Counted from the first letter of the stretch, positions 33,086-43,003 are shown. The stretch is DNA of 64,000 nucleotides from Geomonas diazotrophica (GCF_018919385.1 NZ_JAHLMF010000012.1:96443-160442), one strand, 5' to 3'. Numbers and translations: made by a program. The notes: generated by a model from the letters alone, not told the origin.

Positions 33086-34797
33086 CCACTTGCGAACTTC
33101 GTTCATCCAGGACCCGCCTGGCAATTTTCCTCATCCTAGTCCTTGCCGTCTGCGTTGCGTACGGGAACACGCTCTCCAACGGGTTCGTCTATGATGATGA
33201 ATACCAGGTGCTCAAGAACCCCTGGATCAGGGACTTTCACTTCCTGCCCACTATATTCACCAACGAGGTGTGGGGATTCAAGGGCAGTTCCGTCTCCAAC
33301 TATTATCGGCCACTGCTGCATGTCGTTTACATGGCCTGTTATTACCTTTTTGGATTGAAAGCCTGGGGCTACCATGCGCTAAACATTCTGCTCCACGCCG
33401 CGGTCACCATCCTGGTGTTCCTGCTCTGCGAGGCTGTGCTGGCTCGGGAGAATTCCCGGCATGTAACAGCCTTCTCGCTGCTGGCTGCGATGTTGTTCGC
33501 CGTTCACCCGATACATACAGAAGTGGTGGCAGCGGTCATGTGCGTGACTGACCTGCTGCTGACGCTTTTTTACATCGGTTGCGTCTATCTCCATGTGCGA
33601 TATCTGGACCGCTCCTGGTATTACAAACTTTTGCCGGCGGCTCTTTTCGCACTGGCACTCCTCTCCAAGGAGATAGCAATAACGCTTCCGTTGGTCCTGT
33701 TGGTGGTCGATTACCTCGTCGAGAAAAGAATTGCGCCGCTCTCCAGGCTGGTGGCACGATACGCCCCATACCTCGCTGTGGCTCTTTGTTATCTGGCTGT
33801 CAGGGGAAGCGTGCTTGGGGCATTCGCGCCCATAAACCGGCATCCCGACCTCTCTCCTTTCCAGCTGATCCTTAATACTTTCCCTTTGGCCATGCGTTAT
33901 GCCTGGAAGCTGATCGTGCCGGTGGAGCTGAACGCGATGTACGAGTTCAATCCGGTAAGATCGCTCAGCGAGCCGCTTGCCGTTTTTTCCGTATTGACCG
34001 TCGTTGCTGCCGTGGCGCTTTTATGCGGCGTGGCCAGAAAAACGAAAACGGTCGCATTCGGTCTGGTGTTGGCGTTCGTGCCGCTGCTCCCGGCCTTTTA
34101 CATCCGCGCCATACCGTATCCCTTCGCCGAACGTTACTTGTACCTTCCCTCGGTCGGTGCAGTCCTGGTCCTTGCGGGGCTGCTCTCGAAGCATATCCAG
34201 AGTCCCAGGGCGGTCAGGGCATGGTGCGTCGCCTTGTCGCTCGTGGGATGCTGCTACCTCGTCGCCACCGTTCGGCGCAACACGGTCTGGAAGGACAATT
34301 ACACCCTTTGGTCTGATACCGTCTTGAAATCGCCTGACAACGCCATCGTGCACGCTAACCTGGGGGCGGCGCTGAAATCGATGGGGAGGCTCAGCGAGGC
34401 GATTGCGCAGATCACCTTTGCAACGCAGCTTGATGCCAGTACCGAGTTCTTCCGGCAACTGGGTAGCGCCTATTACCAGGCCGGCGACCGTCAGGAGGCC
34501 GTCAGGCAGTATGAAAAGGCCGTCGCCCTGGAGCCGGCAAATGGCATGGCCCATAACGATCTGGGGGCATTGTACGGAGAACTGGGCGCGTACGCTAAGG
34601 CCATTGAGCATCTGGAAGCCGCAATACGGCTCGACCCTTCCCATGCAGACAGTCATTACAATCTGGGAATGGCCTATCTCGACGCGGGCATGAAGGACAA
34701 GGCTGCGGAACAGTTCGAGGCCTCGGTAAGGCTCAACCCGGATGAACCGGAGTTTAGGGGCCGCCTGTCTGCCACCTTGAATGAACTGAAAAAATAG
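33082..34797 (+). CDS. TMTC/PMT-like membrane protein with C-terminal TPRs
   Basis: 571 residues. About ten membrane segments (residues ~12-400) start with NTLSNGFVYDDEYQVLKNPWIRD, the acidic first loop typical of GT-C O-mannosyltransferase-like proteins, and include AFSLLAAMLFAVHPIHTEVVA. The C-terminal ~160 residues hold about five TPRs (NLGAALKSMGRLSEAIAQ, QLGSAYYQAGDRQEAVRQYEKAV and following). This TMTC-like architecture suggests protein or lipid O-glycosylation on the periplasmic side using a lipid-linked sugar made by the upstream enzymes. Confidence 0.82.
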   Translation: MTTCELRSSRTRLAIFLILVLAVCVAYGNTLSNGFVYDDEYQVLKNPWIRDFHFLPTIFTNEVWGFKGSSVSNYYRPLLHVVYMACYYLFGLKAWGYHALNILLHAAVTILVFLLCEAVLARENSRHVTAFSLLAAMLFAVHPIHTEVVAAVMCVTDLLLTLFYIGCVYLHVRYLDRSWYYKLLPAALFALALLSKEIAITLPLVLLVVDYLVEKRIAPLSRLVARYAPYLAVALCYLAVRGSVLGAFAPINRHPDLSPFQLILNTFPLAMRYAWKLIVPVELNAMYEFNPVRSLSEPLAVFSVLTVVAAVALLCGVARKTKTVAFGLVLAFVPLLPAFYIRAIPYPFAERYLYLPSVGAVLVLAGLLSKHIQSPRAVRAWCVALSLVGCCYLVATVRRNTVWKDNYTLWSDTVLKSPDNAIVHANLGAALKSMGRLSEAIAQITFATQLDASTEFFRQLGSAYYQAGDRQEAVRQYEKAVALEPANGMAHNDLGALYGELGAYAKAIEHLEAAIRLDPSHADSHYNLGMAYLDAGMKDKAAEQFEASVRLNPDEPEFRGRLSATLNELKK

Positions 34798-34811
34798 CGA
34801 TGGGAAGGGCC

Positions 34812-35939
34812 ATGAATTCATACATCAAGAAGCTCACTATTATCACCGTTTTGACCAAGGCGGTGATTCTTGCCGTAATCTGGGCCGGATATTATTTGGT
34901 GCCTTTCAACGTGCCAGCCCACTACGCCAATTTCATCTATCCGATCGGTGAGCCTGTTTCGCTGGCTTCCGCGTTTAAGACCTGGGACGCCAATCACTAT
35001 CTCTACCTGGCCGACGCATGGTACTCGCCGTATCACATAAGCAACGCATTCTACCCGTTGTTTCCCTTTCTGGTCCGGGTGGTGGGCAGCCTGACCTTCG
35101 GGAATAACCTGGTTGCCGGATTGATCCTTTCGACCACATTCACCGTGCTCTCCATGGTGTACCTCTTTCGGCTCATAGGGAAGACCCACGGCGAGGAGGT
35201 CGCCTACCGGTCGTGCCTGATGCTGCTTGCCTTCCCGACAAGCTTCTACCTGGGCCTGGTGTATACCGAATCCCTTTTCCTGATGCTGGCGCTCATGCTG
35301 CTGTATTACCTCCGGGAAAACAAGACGACTCCTAGTTTCATCTGTGCATTCCTGCTCCCTTTGACCCGCCCCACCGGGATCCTGGTCATTGTGCCCGCCC
35401 TGGCCGCCATTCTGCCCTGCCTCCGCGCAAAGGAGAGCTTCGAGCTGAAAAAGCTGCTCACGCCTGCCGGATTCGTAGCGGGGTACGGTACCTACCTGCT
35501 GTTGATGGATCTCTCCACCGGCGATCCCTTTGCGGGCTTTGATGCCCAGAAGGTTTTCCTTGCCAACAATTCCCTGCTCAACCTTCTGCACCCTATTGAC
35601 TGGTTCCTGAACAATTTCGTTTACCTGGACTTCACCCTGAACGGGTTCAGCACCAGCATCCTCAACAGGGTGTTCTTCGTCTTCTATGCAGTGGTCGCGG
35701 TGCTGTCCTACAAAAAGCTGGACAAGACCATGTTTGCCTACCTGCTGGTTATGGGCCTTGTTCCCGCAATGACCGGCAGCCTGACGTCGTACATGCGTTA
35801 CGTTGCCATGGCGTTCCCCCTTTTCGTATATTTAGCCATCAAGTTGAGGGGGAGAATGGCATACTGCTACCTGATTCCTTGCGCGCTGGTGCAGGTGGTT
35901 TTCGTCCTCGTCCACGCCTCGAGCCGATGGATTGCATGA
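34812..35939 (+). CDS. GT-C mannosyltransferase-like membrane protein (PIG-V-like)
   Basis: 375 residues with ~9 membrane segments. FKTWDANHYLYLADAWY ... NAFYPLFPFLVRVVG near the N-terminus is the W-D-x-x-x-Y and F-Y-P-L-F-P pattern of PIG-V-type GT-C enzymes, which use polyprenyl-linked sugars. ATG at 34812 is preferred over 34800 because GGGAAGG precedes it. Last gene of the operon. Substrate unknown; likely finishes glycosylation of a surface protein or lipid. Confidence 0.78.
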   Translation: MNSYIKKLTIITVLTKAVILAVIWAGYYLVPFNVPAHYANFIYPIGEPVSLASAFKTWDANHYLYLADAWYSPYHISNAFYPLFPFLVRVVGSLTFGNNLVAGLILSTTFTVLSMVYLFRLIGKTHGEEVAYRSCLMLLAFPTSFYLGLVYTESLFLMLALMLLYYLRENKTTPSFICAFLLPLTRPTGILVIVPALAAILPCLRAKESFELKKLLTPAGFVAGYGTYLLLMDLSTGDPFAGFDAQKVFLANNSLLNLLHPIDWFLNNFVYLDFTLNGFSTSILNRVFFVFYAVVAVLSYKKLDKTMFAYLLVMGLVPAMTGSLTSYMRYVAMAFPLFVYLAIKLRGRMAYCYLIPCALVQVVFVLVHASSRWIA

Positions 35940-36025
35940 TCGCGCCGGGACGAGCATCACGCACCCGGTTTTTCCCGAAAGCTGAGCTGCTGTTTGTAGG
36001 GGGGGCTGTGTACCCGGTCTGGTAG

Positions 36026-36499
36026 CTACAACGGCAGGGAGGTCCTGCTCACCACGGTGCGCAGGGCGAAGGATGACTGCACCCGCAGCACGCCGGGGAG
36101 CCCGGTCAGCTTGTTGTGCAGGCGCAGGTAGTCGTCGGTGTCCTTGACGATCACCCGCAACAGGTAGTCGACGTCGCCGGACATGAGGTAGCACTCCATC
36201 ACCTCGGGCACGGTGGTGATCGCCTCCTCGAAACTGGAGAGCTTTTCCCGCTGCTGCCCGTCCAGCGTGACCCGCACGAATACGTTGCCCGGCTTGCCGA
36301 TGGCTCCCTGGTCCACGAGCATCACGTACCGGTCGATGATGCCGCTTTGCTCCAGCATGCGCACCCGCCGCAGGCAGGCCGACTCCGACAGGCCGACCAG
36401 TTCGGCCAACTGAACGTTACTGAGCCTGCCGTCTTTTTGCAGCGCGGTCAGAATGGCCCGATCGATCTTGTCTACGCCGTCCTGCGCAACATTCTTCAT
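36026..36499 (-). CDS. Lrp/AsnC-family transcription regulator
   Basis: 157 residues: N-terminal helix-turn-helix (DKIDRAILTALQKDGRLSNVQLAELVGLSESACLRRVRMLE) and C-terminal RAM ligand-binding domain (VMECYLMSGDVDYLLRVIVKDTDDY). Divergent from alanine dehydrogenase, 146 bp apart, so it most likely senses alanine or another amino acid and controls that gene and itself. GAGGATC precedes the ATG. Confidence 0.93.
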   Translation of the reverse strand: MKNVAQDGVDKIDRAILTALQKDGRLSNVQLAELVGLSESACLRRVRMLEQSGIIDRYVMLVDQGAIGKPGNVFVRVTLDGQQREKLSSFEEAITTVPEVMECYLMSGDVDYLLRVIVKDTDDYLRLHNKLTGLPGVLRVQSSFALRTVVSRTSLPL

Positions 36500-36645
36500 C
36501 TTGATCCTCGCTTATTCGCATATTCCACGAAAATTTAGCGTCTTTCTCCCTGATTCGCAAGAAAAAATCGGCCATCTTTTGGTATGCTCTGTACAGTACC
36601 GGCCGGTCCGGAGAAAAGCCATCAAAGAGGGGAAAGGAAGCGAAG
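36500..36645. promoter_or_regulatory. Divergent lrp-ald control region
   Basis: 146 bp with AT-rich dyads such as CGCATATTCCACGAAAATTT near 36520 and TTCGCAAGAAAAAATCGG near 36555, the kind of degenerate sites Lrp proteins bind. Both promoters must lie here. No single operator can be defined by eye. A TTGGTATGCTCTGTAC element near 36587 is not a sigma-54 site, as it lacks GC at -12. Confidence 0.5.
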
Positions 36646-37761
36646 ATGATCGTCGGAGTTCTGAAGGAAATCAAAGTTGAGGAGAATCGCGTCAGCATGA
36701 CCCCGGCGGGGGTGGAGGTGATGGTGGGCCACGGGCACACCCTGCTGGTGGAGGCCGGCGCCGGTGCGGGGAGCGGCTTCCAGGACGATGCGTACCGAAA
36801 GGCCGGCGCCGAGATCGTGGCGACTCCCGCGGAGATCTACCGCCGCAGCGAGATGGTCATGCACGTCAAGGAGCCGCAACCAAGCGAGTACGACCTGATC
36901 CGCGAGGGGCAGATCGTCTTCACCTACTTCCATTTCGCGGCGGCCGAGGGGCTGACCCGCGCCTTCATAAAGAGCAAGGGGGTCGCGGTCGCCTACGAGA
37001 CCATCACCGGTCCGGGCAACTCGCTGCCGCTTCTGACCCCGATGAGCGAGGTCGCCGGCCGCATGGCGGCGCAGCAGGCGGCCAAGTACGCGGAGCGGGC
37101 CCAGGGGGGGCGCGGCATCCTGCTGGGCGGGGTCCCGGGTGTCGCACCTGCCACGGTCGTGGTCATCGGCGGCGGGGTGGTCGGCACCCACGCGGCGCAG
37201 ATGGCCTGCGGCATGGGGGCCAAGGTGTACCTCCTGGACATGAGCCTGGAGCGCCTGCGCCACCTCTCCGAGGTGATGCCCAAGAACTGCTTCCCGGTGA
37301 TGTCGTCGCCGGCGACCATCCGCGAACTGGTCAAGGAGGCGGACGTGGTGATCGGGGCAGTGCTGGTGCACGGGGCCAAGGCGCCCAAGCTGGTCACCCG
37401 TGACATGCTGAAGACGATGAAGCCCGGCGCGGTGCTGGTGGACGTCGCCATCGACCAGGGTGGCTGCTTCGAGACCTCGCGCCCGACCACGCACCGCGAG
37501 CCGACCTACCTGGAGGAGGGGGTGCTGCACTACTGCGTCGCCAACATGCCCGGCGCGGTGCCGCTCACCTCGACGGCGGCCCTCACCAACGCCACCCTCC
37601 CGTACGCGGTGGCGCTGGCGGACCGCGGCTGGCGCGAAGTGGCGCGCCAGAATGCCGGGGTCAGGGAGGGTATCAACGTCGCCCTGGGGCAGGTCACCTA
37701 CCGCGGCGTCGCCGAGGCGTTCGGTCTCGACTACACCCCCGTTGACGAGGTGCTCGGCTAA
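36646..37761 (+). CDS. ald: Alanine dehydrogenase
   Basis: 371 residues, full family length. It converts L-alanine, water and NAD to pyruvate, ammonium and NADH in the cytoplasm. Start [23 protein letters not shown], catalytic lysine region [11 protein letters not shown], substrate loop [14 protein letters not shown], Rossmann motif [13 protein letters not shown] at ~170, and [18 protein letters not shown] near the active site are all present. AAAGGAAG precedes the ATG. Likely controlled by the divergent Lrp-type regulator. A terminator follows. Confidence 0.96.
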   Translation: MIVGVLKEIKVEENRVSMTPAGVEVMVGHGHTLLVEAGAGAGSGFQDDAYRKAGAEIVATPAEIYRRSEMVMHVKEPQPSEYDLIREGQIVFTYFHFAAAEGLTRAFIKSKGVAVAYETITGPGNSLPLLTPMSEVAGRMAAQQAAKYAERAQGGRGILLGGVPGVAPATVVVIGGGVVGTHAAQMACGMGAKVYLLDMSLERLRHLSEVMPKNCFPVMSSPATIRELVKEADVVIGAVLVHGAKAPKLVTRDMLKTMKPGAVLVDVAIDQGGCFETSRPTTHREPTYLEEGVLHYCVANMPGAVPLTSTAALTNATLPYAVALADRGWREVARQNAGVREGINVALGQVTYRGVAEAFGLDYTPVDEVLG

Positions 37762-37787
37762 GCGGGGAGCGCGCCGCCAGTGAAAAA

Positions 37788-37822
37788 AGAAGAGGCCAGC
37801 CGGCAACCGGCTGGCCTCTTCT
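37788..37822. terminator. Bidirectional terminator
   Basis: AGAAGAGGCCAGCCGG pairs perfectly with CCGGCTGGCCTCTTCT around CAA, between the convergent ald and binding-protein genes. Confidence 0.88.
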
Positions 37823-37855
37823 CGTTCGTTTCACGTTCGTTCTCTCGACGGGAAG

Positions 37856-38707
37856 CTAGGGGGTGCGCAGACGCAGCTTGCGCAGCACGCTGTCGTTCAC
37901 CTGTAGCCGGACCCTGCGCGGGTCCAGCACCGGGACCTTCTGGTCGGGGCCGCTTCTCAACAGGGAGAGGGCCAGTTCGCCGGTCTGCACCCCGATGTCG
38001 TAGGGGTCGATGTCAAGAGAGGCCGCCGCGCCGTTTTTGAGGTACTGGCCGGTAAAGGTCACGGCGGGTATCCCCTGGGTCATGGAAAAAAGGAGCAGCG
38101 CCTCCATGTTCACCGTGGTAACCACGGTACTGTCCGGCAGAAGCCACAAGAGGTCCACCTCCCCCTTGAGTTTCTCCAGCTTCCCTTGCAGGTCGCGCGA
38201 GTGGCGCACCGGCTCCGTGGTCAGGCTGACGTCGTGATCGTCGGCTTCCGCGGCGGCCCTTTTCAGGTACAGACCCGAAACCTTCGGGTCGTAGAGGACC
38301 CCGATCCGCTTCGCCCCGAGCTGGGCGAAGAGCTCCAGGTACCGGCCAGGGGCGGCCACCATGGTCACCCCGCCGACGTGATCGGACTGGGGCTTCTGGG
38401 ACAGCGACAGGGACAGCATGGAGACCACGGGGACCTCCCTGATCTTGCGGCAGGCGGTCAGCGCCTTGTCCCCCACCGCGATAACCATCCTCGGACGCAC
38501 CTCCCGAACCAGGCGCTGCACGTCCACCTCGGCGTAATCGGAGAGCACCAGGGGCTGCTCGCTGCTCCTGGCGGCGGCGCGGAAGCCGCGCAAGGCCTCG
38601 GCGTAGACCAGGCTGCGGCTGGACTGTAGGATCAGCAGCTCGGTGGCCGGCGCCGCCTCCGGAAGCACCAGGGACAGCAGCAGTATGCAAAGGTAAAGGG
38701 AGCGCAT
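37856..38707 (-). CDS. ABC-type substrate-binding protein (pfam04392-like)
   Basis: 283 residues with signal peptide (LYLCILLLSLVLPEAAPA). The core reads LILQSSRSLVYAEALRGFRAA ... PRMVIAVGDKALTACRKI ... GGVTMVAAPGRYLELFAQLGAKRIGVLYDP, the pattern of the ABC_sub_bind family. No permease or ATPase genes are nearby; instead it follows a TonB receptor and faces a histidine kinase, a grouping that suggests ligand sensing rather than bulk import. Its ATG overlaps the receptor stop by one base (TGATG). Confidence 0.85.
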   Translation of the reverse strand: MRSLYLCILLLSLVLPEAAPATELLILQSSRSLVYAEALRGFRAAARSSEQPLVLSDYAEVDVQRLVREVRPRMVIAVGDKALTACRKIREVPVVSMLSLSLSQKPQSDHVGGVTMVAAPGRYLELFAQLGAKRIGVLYDPKVSGLYLKRAAAEADDHDVSLTTEPVRHSRDLQGKLEKLKGEVDLLWLLPDSTVVTTVNMEALLLFSMTQGIPAVTFTGQYLKNGAAASLDIDPYDIGVQTGELALSLLRSGPDQKVPVLDPRRVRLQVNDSVLRKLRLRTP

Positions 38708-40638
38708 CAGAAGCGGAACCTCCCCCCTACCTCGAACCACCGCGGAGCAGTGGGACGGAAATCGTACTCGTAGAATTTGGTGTCGAAGATGTTGCGCAGC
38801 GAGAAGAAGAGCTCCGGTGAGTTTTCCCGCGCCGGCAGGAGCTTCTGGTTCAGGTGCAGGTCCCACAGGGTGGCCTCGGCCCTGGCTCCCGGGACGGTGA
38901 GGTTCCAGTTGGAGTAGTTCGCGGTCAGGACGCAGGTGAGGCCGGCATCGGGGTTGTCGTAGCTTAGCGAGCCTTTCACCGCATGGCGCGGCCCGGCCAG
39001 GTCCCCTTCCAGCTCCTCCCCCGTGCTGCGGTTGCGCGCGTCGGTGAAGGTGTAGGCACCGGTGAGGGACAGGCCATGCCAGGGGGAAGTGCGCAGCTCC
39101 AGGTCGACGCCGTGACGGCGCTCCTTGCCCTTGTGCAACAGGCCGGCCTGGAAGTCGAATTCCTGGATGTTCCAGACGTTGTTGTGGAACAGCATCCCCT
39201 TGAGCCAGAGATAGGGGATCGCCGTACTCTCCACCCCTCCCTGGATGGTGCCGACCTGCTGCAGCTCGTGTTGCACCTCGCCGGTGGGGGAGCCGTAGCG
39301 GCTGATCAAGGGGAGGCTGTAGCCGCGCGCGGCGTAGCCGCGCAGGATCGTGTCATCGCCCAGGCGCAGGGTCGCCCCAAGCGTCGCGCTCACCGGGTCA
39401 TCCAGCAGGTTCAGGTGCTCGACGCGCACGCCGGGAAGCAGCGAGAACCTCCCGATGGTGTAGGTGCCGTTGGCGTAGAAGGAGTAACGGGTCAGCCCGA
39501 GGTCCGAGTTGCTCCCGGGGATCTGCTGCAGCGGTTCGCGCTGACGCACCTCGATCCTCTCGAATTCCACCCCGGTCTTCAGACCGTTCTGCGCGTCCCC
39601 CCAGTTCAGGTCGGCCGCATACCCCTGGTGCGTCTCGCGCGCCTCGGGGGTGAAGAAGAGTATCCCCTGGGAGATGAGCCCCCTGCGGTCCACGCTGTTG
39701 CGCACCCCGCCGCGGCCGTTCACCTCAAGGGTCAGGCGCTGCGCCAGCGGGACCTGCAGCGAGAGGTAGCCGTTTAGGTAGCGGACCTCGCCCGTTTCGT
39801 AGACGTCGTACTTGGCCGCTCGCATCAGCCCCAGGTCGGCATGGCGGACGTCCAGGCCCAGGGTCGCCCTGGCGCCGTTGGCAAAGTCGTAGGTGAGCTT
39901 GCCGAAGCCGTGGCCGAAGTCGACGTCGTTGCCGGGGACGAGCCCGTTGGAGCGGAGGGTCCCCCCGGTCAGGTAGTAGCCGAGCCCCTCCCTGCTGCCG
40001 CTGATCTCGCCCCGCAGGTCGCTGGTCGATGCCGTGCCGATGGAGGCGGAGGCGAGCCCGGTGGCCCCCCGGTCGGTGGCCGGGGACTTGGTGATGATGT
40101 TGATCACCCCCCCAAGGGCCGAGCCCCAGGCCGCGGACGCCGCCCCCTTGATGATCTCGATGCGCTCGACCATCTGCACCGGGATGAGGCCGAGGTGGGC
40201 CAGGTTTTCGGAGCTGACGAAGTTCTGGGGCACCCCGTCCATCTGCACCAGGATGTGCCGGTTCGACGAGCCGAGCACGTTGTAGAGCAGGATGGAGCCC
40301 GGGGTCTGCAAAAGGTCGAGCTGCACGCCGGGGACGGTCTGCAGCACGTCGGCCACGGTATGGGCGTTCAGCCTGGCGATCTGTTCGGCGGTGACTACAG
40401 TGACGTTTTCGGCGATGAGGGATGCGGGGCGGGGGAGGCGCGAGACGCCGGCGGGCTCCTCCTCGGAGAGGCCGAGCGAGCGGGTCACCTCGTCCCCGTC
40501 CTCTCCCCTGGCGCTAAGCGGCGCCAGCGGGATAAGGAGCAACAGTGAGGCGAGCAAAATTTTGCGGAGGACTTTGCCGGTCAATATCCAGCCCGTTGTA
40601 AAAAAGAACGTTGACAGCTGCGTTTTTTTCTGGAACAA
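38707..40638 (-). CDS. TonB-dependent outer-membrane receptor
   Basis: About 640 residues. Signal segment LRKILLASLLLLIPLAPLSARG, a plug domain at ~75-190 (ENVTVVTAEQIARLNAHTVADVLQTVPGVQLD ... VERIEIIKGAASAAWGSALGGVINIITK) and a 22-strand-type barrel ending WFEVGGRFRF with terminal Phe. It resembles BtuB/FepA-size receptors for cobalamin or iron chelates; the ligand is not determined. No canonical start is clear: TTG at 40638 is the longest option, and a start nearer the signal segment is possible. Operon with the binding protein. Confidence 0.88.
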   Translation of the reverse strand: MFQKKTQLSTFFFTTGWILTGKVLRKILLASLLLLIPLAPLSARGEDGDEVTRSLGLSEEEPAGVSRLPRPASLIAENVTVVTAEQIARLNAHTVADVLQTVPGVQLDLLQTPGSILLYNVLGSSNRHILVQMDGVPQNFVSSENLAHLGLIPVQMVERIEIIKGAASAAWGSALGGVINIITKSPATDRGATGLASASIGTASTSDLRGEISGSREGLGYYLTGGTLRSNGLVPGNDVDFGHGFGKLTYDFANGARATLGLDVRHADLGLMRAAKYDVYETGEVRYLNGYLSLQVPLAQRLTLEVNGRGGVRNSVDRRGLISQGILFFTPEARETHQGYAADLNWGDAQNGLKTGVEFERIEVRQREPLQQIPGSNSDLGLTRYSFYANGTYTIGRFSLLPGVRVEHLNLLDDPVSATLGATLRLGDDTILRGYAARGYSLPLISRYGSPTGEVQHELQQVGTIQGGVESTAIPYLWLKGMLFHNNVWNIQEFDFQAGLLHKGKERRHGVDLELRTSPWHGLSLTGAYTFTDARNRSTGEELEGDLAGPRHAVKGSLSYDNPDAGLTCVLTANYSNWNLTVPGARAEATLWDLHLNQKLLPARENSPELFFSLRNIFDTKFYEYDFRPTAPRWFEVGGRFRF

Positions 40639-40946
40639 CTGTCACAAAAGGTGCCGTATACCTATCAGTTTAAGGGGTTATTGTCAAAAGAATTTGCATT
40701 AGTAGTATTTATGTCATATTTGCTGTTTGTTGCCCTCGTCTATGTTGATAAATACTAACTTCTAGCTATAGTTCTTACTGCTCACATACAGTGCTGTTCT
40801 ACAAATAGCTTCACTGCGATCCGGATCTCCAACGTCGCGTCCCAGGCACGAGCTGCTGCCGGGCGCTCGCGTCGACCACGACCTCGCCACCGCCATCCAT
40901 CCCTTCAGGAGGCCGCTGCCGGGTCAAGCCAGAGAAGGCCTCAGCC
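40639..40946. other. Divergent AT-rich control region
   Basis: 308 bp between TonB receptor (-) and histidine kinase (+), markedly AT-rich in its left half. It should carry promoters for both. No riboswitch (for example a cobalamin box) or Fur-like site is recognisable by eye. Confidence 0.4.
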
Positions 40947-42890
40947 ATGAACAGGTTGTCGTTGCCCCAGCGCTTTTGCTCCTTCCGCTCGAGCTTCCAG
41001 TTCAAGCTCTTCATCCGCTTCACCCTCTTCTCCGCGGTGATCGCCGTGGTCTGCGGCACGCTCTTCGTGCTGCACCAGATCAACCAGAACAAGCGCCATG
41101 CCAAGGAGATGCTCCAACTGCAGGCACACGGCCTGGCCGATGCGGTCCGCCTCCCCCTGTACGCCGAGAACGCCGACCTCCTGCTTTCCTACGCCGCCGA
41201 AACCATGGGGCTCCCCGAGATCAGGGCCGTGGAGATCGTCAACGCACGGGGCAAGGTGCTGGTCAGGCTCCCCCCCTCCCTCCCAGGTTCCCCCGAGGAG
41301 TTGATCCGGGAGCGGGCCGAGGTGCACGGCCATGCCCTGGCCCCTTCGCCGGAGCAGGCCCTGTCCGGGGAGCAGGCCGCGGCGGGGGACCTGGTCGGGG
41401 AGGTGCGGCTTTATCGCGGCACGGACGACCTGTGGCGGGAAGGGAGGCGCCTGGCCGCCTTGAGCGTGCTGCTGGCCGCGGCCTGCTGGCTCTTCGTCAG
41501 CGTCTCCTGCTACCTCATCCTCAGGAGGGTGACCGCCTCCTTCAACTCCCTGATGCGGGGGATGGAGAAGGTCCATGGCGGGGATTACGTCTCGCGCATC
41601 GACATCGTGTCGGATGACGAGCCGGGGCGGGCCTCGGCCCTGCTGAACGAGCTTGCCGAGGCGCTCAGGCAGCGCGAGGAGGAGAACCGCCGCCTGCACA
41701 CGGAGCTGATGGCGGCCATGGATTTCGAGGTCGCCTCCAAGGAGCAGCTCGTCTCCATCAACCTCGACCTGGAGAAGGAGATCGAGCAGAGGACCCAGGC
41801 CCGCCAGGAGCTGAAGAACCTGGTGCAGCAGCTCCCCCTGGGGATCGTCTGGTCCGACGAGCGCGGGGATATCGAGTACCTCAACTCCTTCCTGCTCGAC
41901 ACCTTCGGCTACGGTCCGGAGCAGGCGCCGGACCTGGACGCGCTCTTCGCCCTGATCTGCCCGGACCGGGCCTACCGGGAGAGCGTGCTCGAGAAGCGGC
42001 GCGCCGCCATCGCGGCGTGGGAACAGGGGAACCTGGTCACCTTCTACGAGGTGAGCGCCCTGTGCAGGGACGGCTCCCCGCGCCACCTGAACTGCAGCAA
42101 CCAGCGTTCCGGCACCCGCATCGTCGACATCATGATCGACATGACCGAGCGGGAGCTTTTGCAGCAGCAGATCGTCCGGAACCAGAAGCTGGAATCGATC
42201 GGTGTCTTGGCCGGCGGCATCGCCCACAACTTCAACAACGCCCTGACCGGGGTGCTTGGGTACATCTCCTTCGCCAAGAAGTTCGTGGAGCCGGCACATG
42301 GCGCCCACGAGCTGCTGCTGCAGGCTGAGAAGGCGACCATGCGCGCCGCCGGTTTCGCCAACCAGCTCCTGTGCTTCGCCAGGGGAGGCGCCCCACTGAA
42401 AAAGGGGGTGCCGGTCGCGGCGCTGGTCGAGGAGGCGGTGCAGTTCTCCACCAAGGGGACCCGGGTCCGTGCCACCATCGAGCTCCCCGAGGATCTCCCG
42501 CCGATCTTCGTGGACGACGGGCAGATGCGCCAGGCCTTAAACTGCATCTGCATCAACGCGGTGCAGGCCATGCCGGAGGGGGGGGAGTTCAACGTGCGGG
42601 GGAGGCTGGTCTCCAGCGAGCGGGAGCGGCTGCCGGCTCCCTTGTGCGGCTGTTACGTCGAGCTTTCCTTCCGGGACCAGGGGTGCGGCATCCGCGACGA
42701 GCACAAGTCCAGCATCTTCACCCCCTATTTCACCACCAAGGCGGAACTGGGGACCGGGCTGGGGCTCGCCACCGTGCACTCCATCGTCACCAGGCACGGC
42801 GGCATGGTCACCTTCGACTCGCAGTTGGGGAAGGGGACCACCTTCACCCTCTACCTCCCGATCTTCTGCATGGAGTCGTCCGCGTCGTAG
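40947..42890 (+). CDS. Membrane sensor histidine kinase with HAMP and PAS domains
   Basis: 647 residues. Two membrane helices (~22-44 and ~163-185) bracket a ~118-residue periplasmic sensor; a HAMP linker (LILRRVTASFNSLMRGMEKVHGGDY), coiled coil and PAS domain (~285-405) follow. The HisKA-type box is GGIAHNFNNALTGVLGYI (NtrB-like, His ~425) and the ATPase has N-box CICINAVQAMPEGG, DQGCGI and GTGLGLATVH. No response regulator is adjacent. It probably senses a ligand handled by the neighbouring binding protein and receptor; that is inference from position. Confidence 0.88.
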   Translation: MNRLSLPQRFCSFRSSFQFKLFIRFTLFSAVIAVVCGTLFVLHQINQNKRHAKEMLQLQAHGLADAVRLPLYAENADLLLSYAAETMGLPEIRAVEIVNARGKVLVRLPPSLPGSPEELIRERAEVHGHALAPSPEQALSGEQAAAGDLVGEVRLYRGTDDLWREGRRLAALSVLLAAACWLFVSVSCYLILRRVTASFNSLMRGMEKVHGGDYVSRIDIVSDDEPGRASALLNELAEALRQREEENRRLHTELMAAMDFEVASKEQLVSINLDLEKEIEQRTQARQELKNLVQQLPLGIVWSDERGDIEYLNSFLLDTFGYGPEQAPDLDALFALICPDRAYRESVLEKRRAAIAAWEQGNLVTFYEVSALCRDGSPRHLNCSNQRSGTRIVDIMIDMTERELLQQQIVRNQKLESIGVLAGGIAHNFNNALTGVLGYISFAKKFVEPAHGAHELLLQAEKATMRAAGFANQLLCFARGGAPLKKGVPVAALVEEAVQFSTKGTRVRATIELPEDLPPIFVDDGQMRQALNCICINAVQAMPEGGEFNVRGRLVSSERERLPAPLCGCYVELSFRDQGCGIRDEHKSSIFTPYFTTKAELGTGLGLATVHSIVTRHGGMVTFDSQLGKGTTFTLYLPIFCMESSAS

Positions 42891-42901
42891 CCGCATGGGC
42901 A

Positions 42902-42944
42902 TAAAAAAGCAGCCAGCCCGCGAGAGAGACGCGGCGCTGGCTGC
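42902..42944 (-). terminator. Terminator of parvulin gene (minus strand)
   Basis: GCAGCCAGC at 42909-42917 pairs with GCTGGCTGC at 42936-42944, with an inner CCGCG/CGCGG; followed by a run of T on the minus strand. It also ends the histidine kinase mRNA poorly in the other direction. Confidence 0.8.
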
Positions 42945-43003
42945 AATGCAGGTAACAGACACGGTCACAGGAGCATCACCCCTGCTTTTTCAGGTAGTGG
43001 CTG

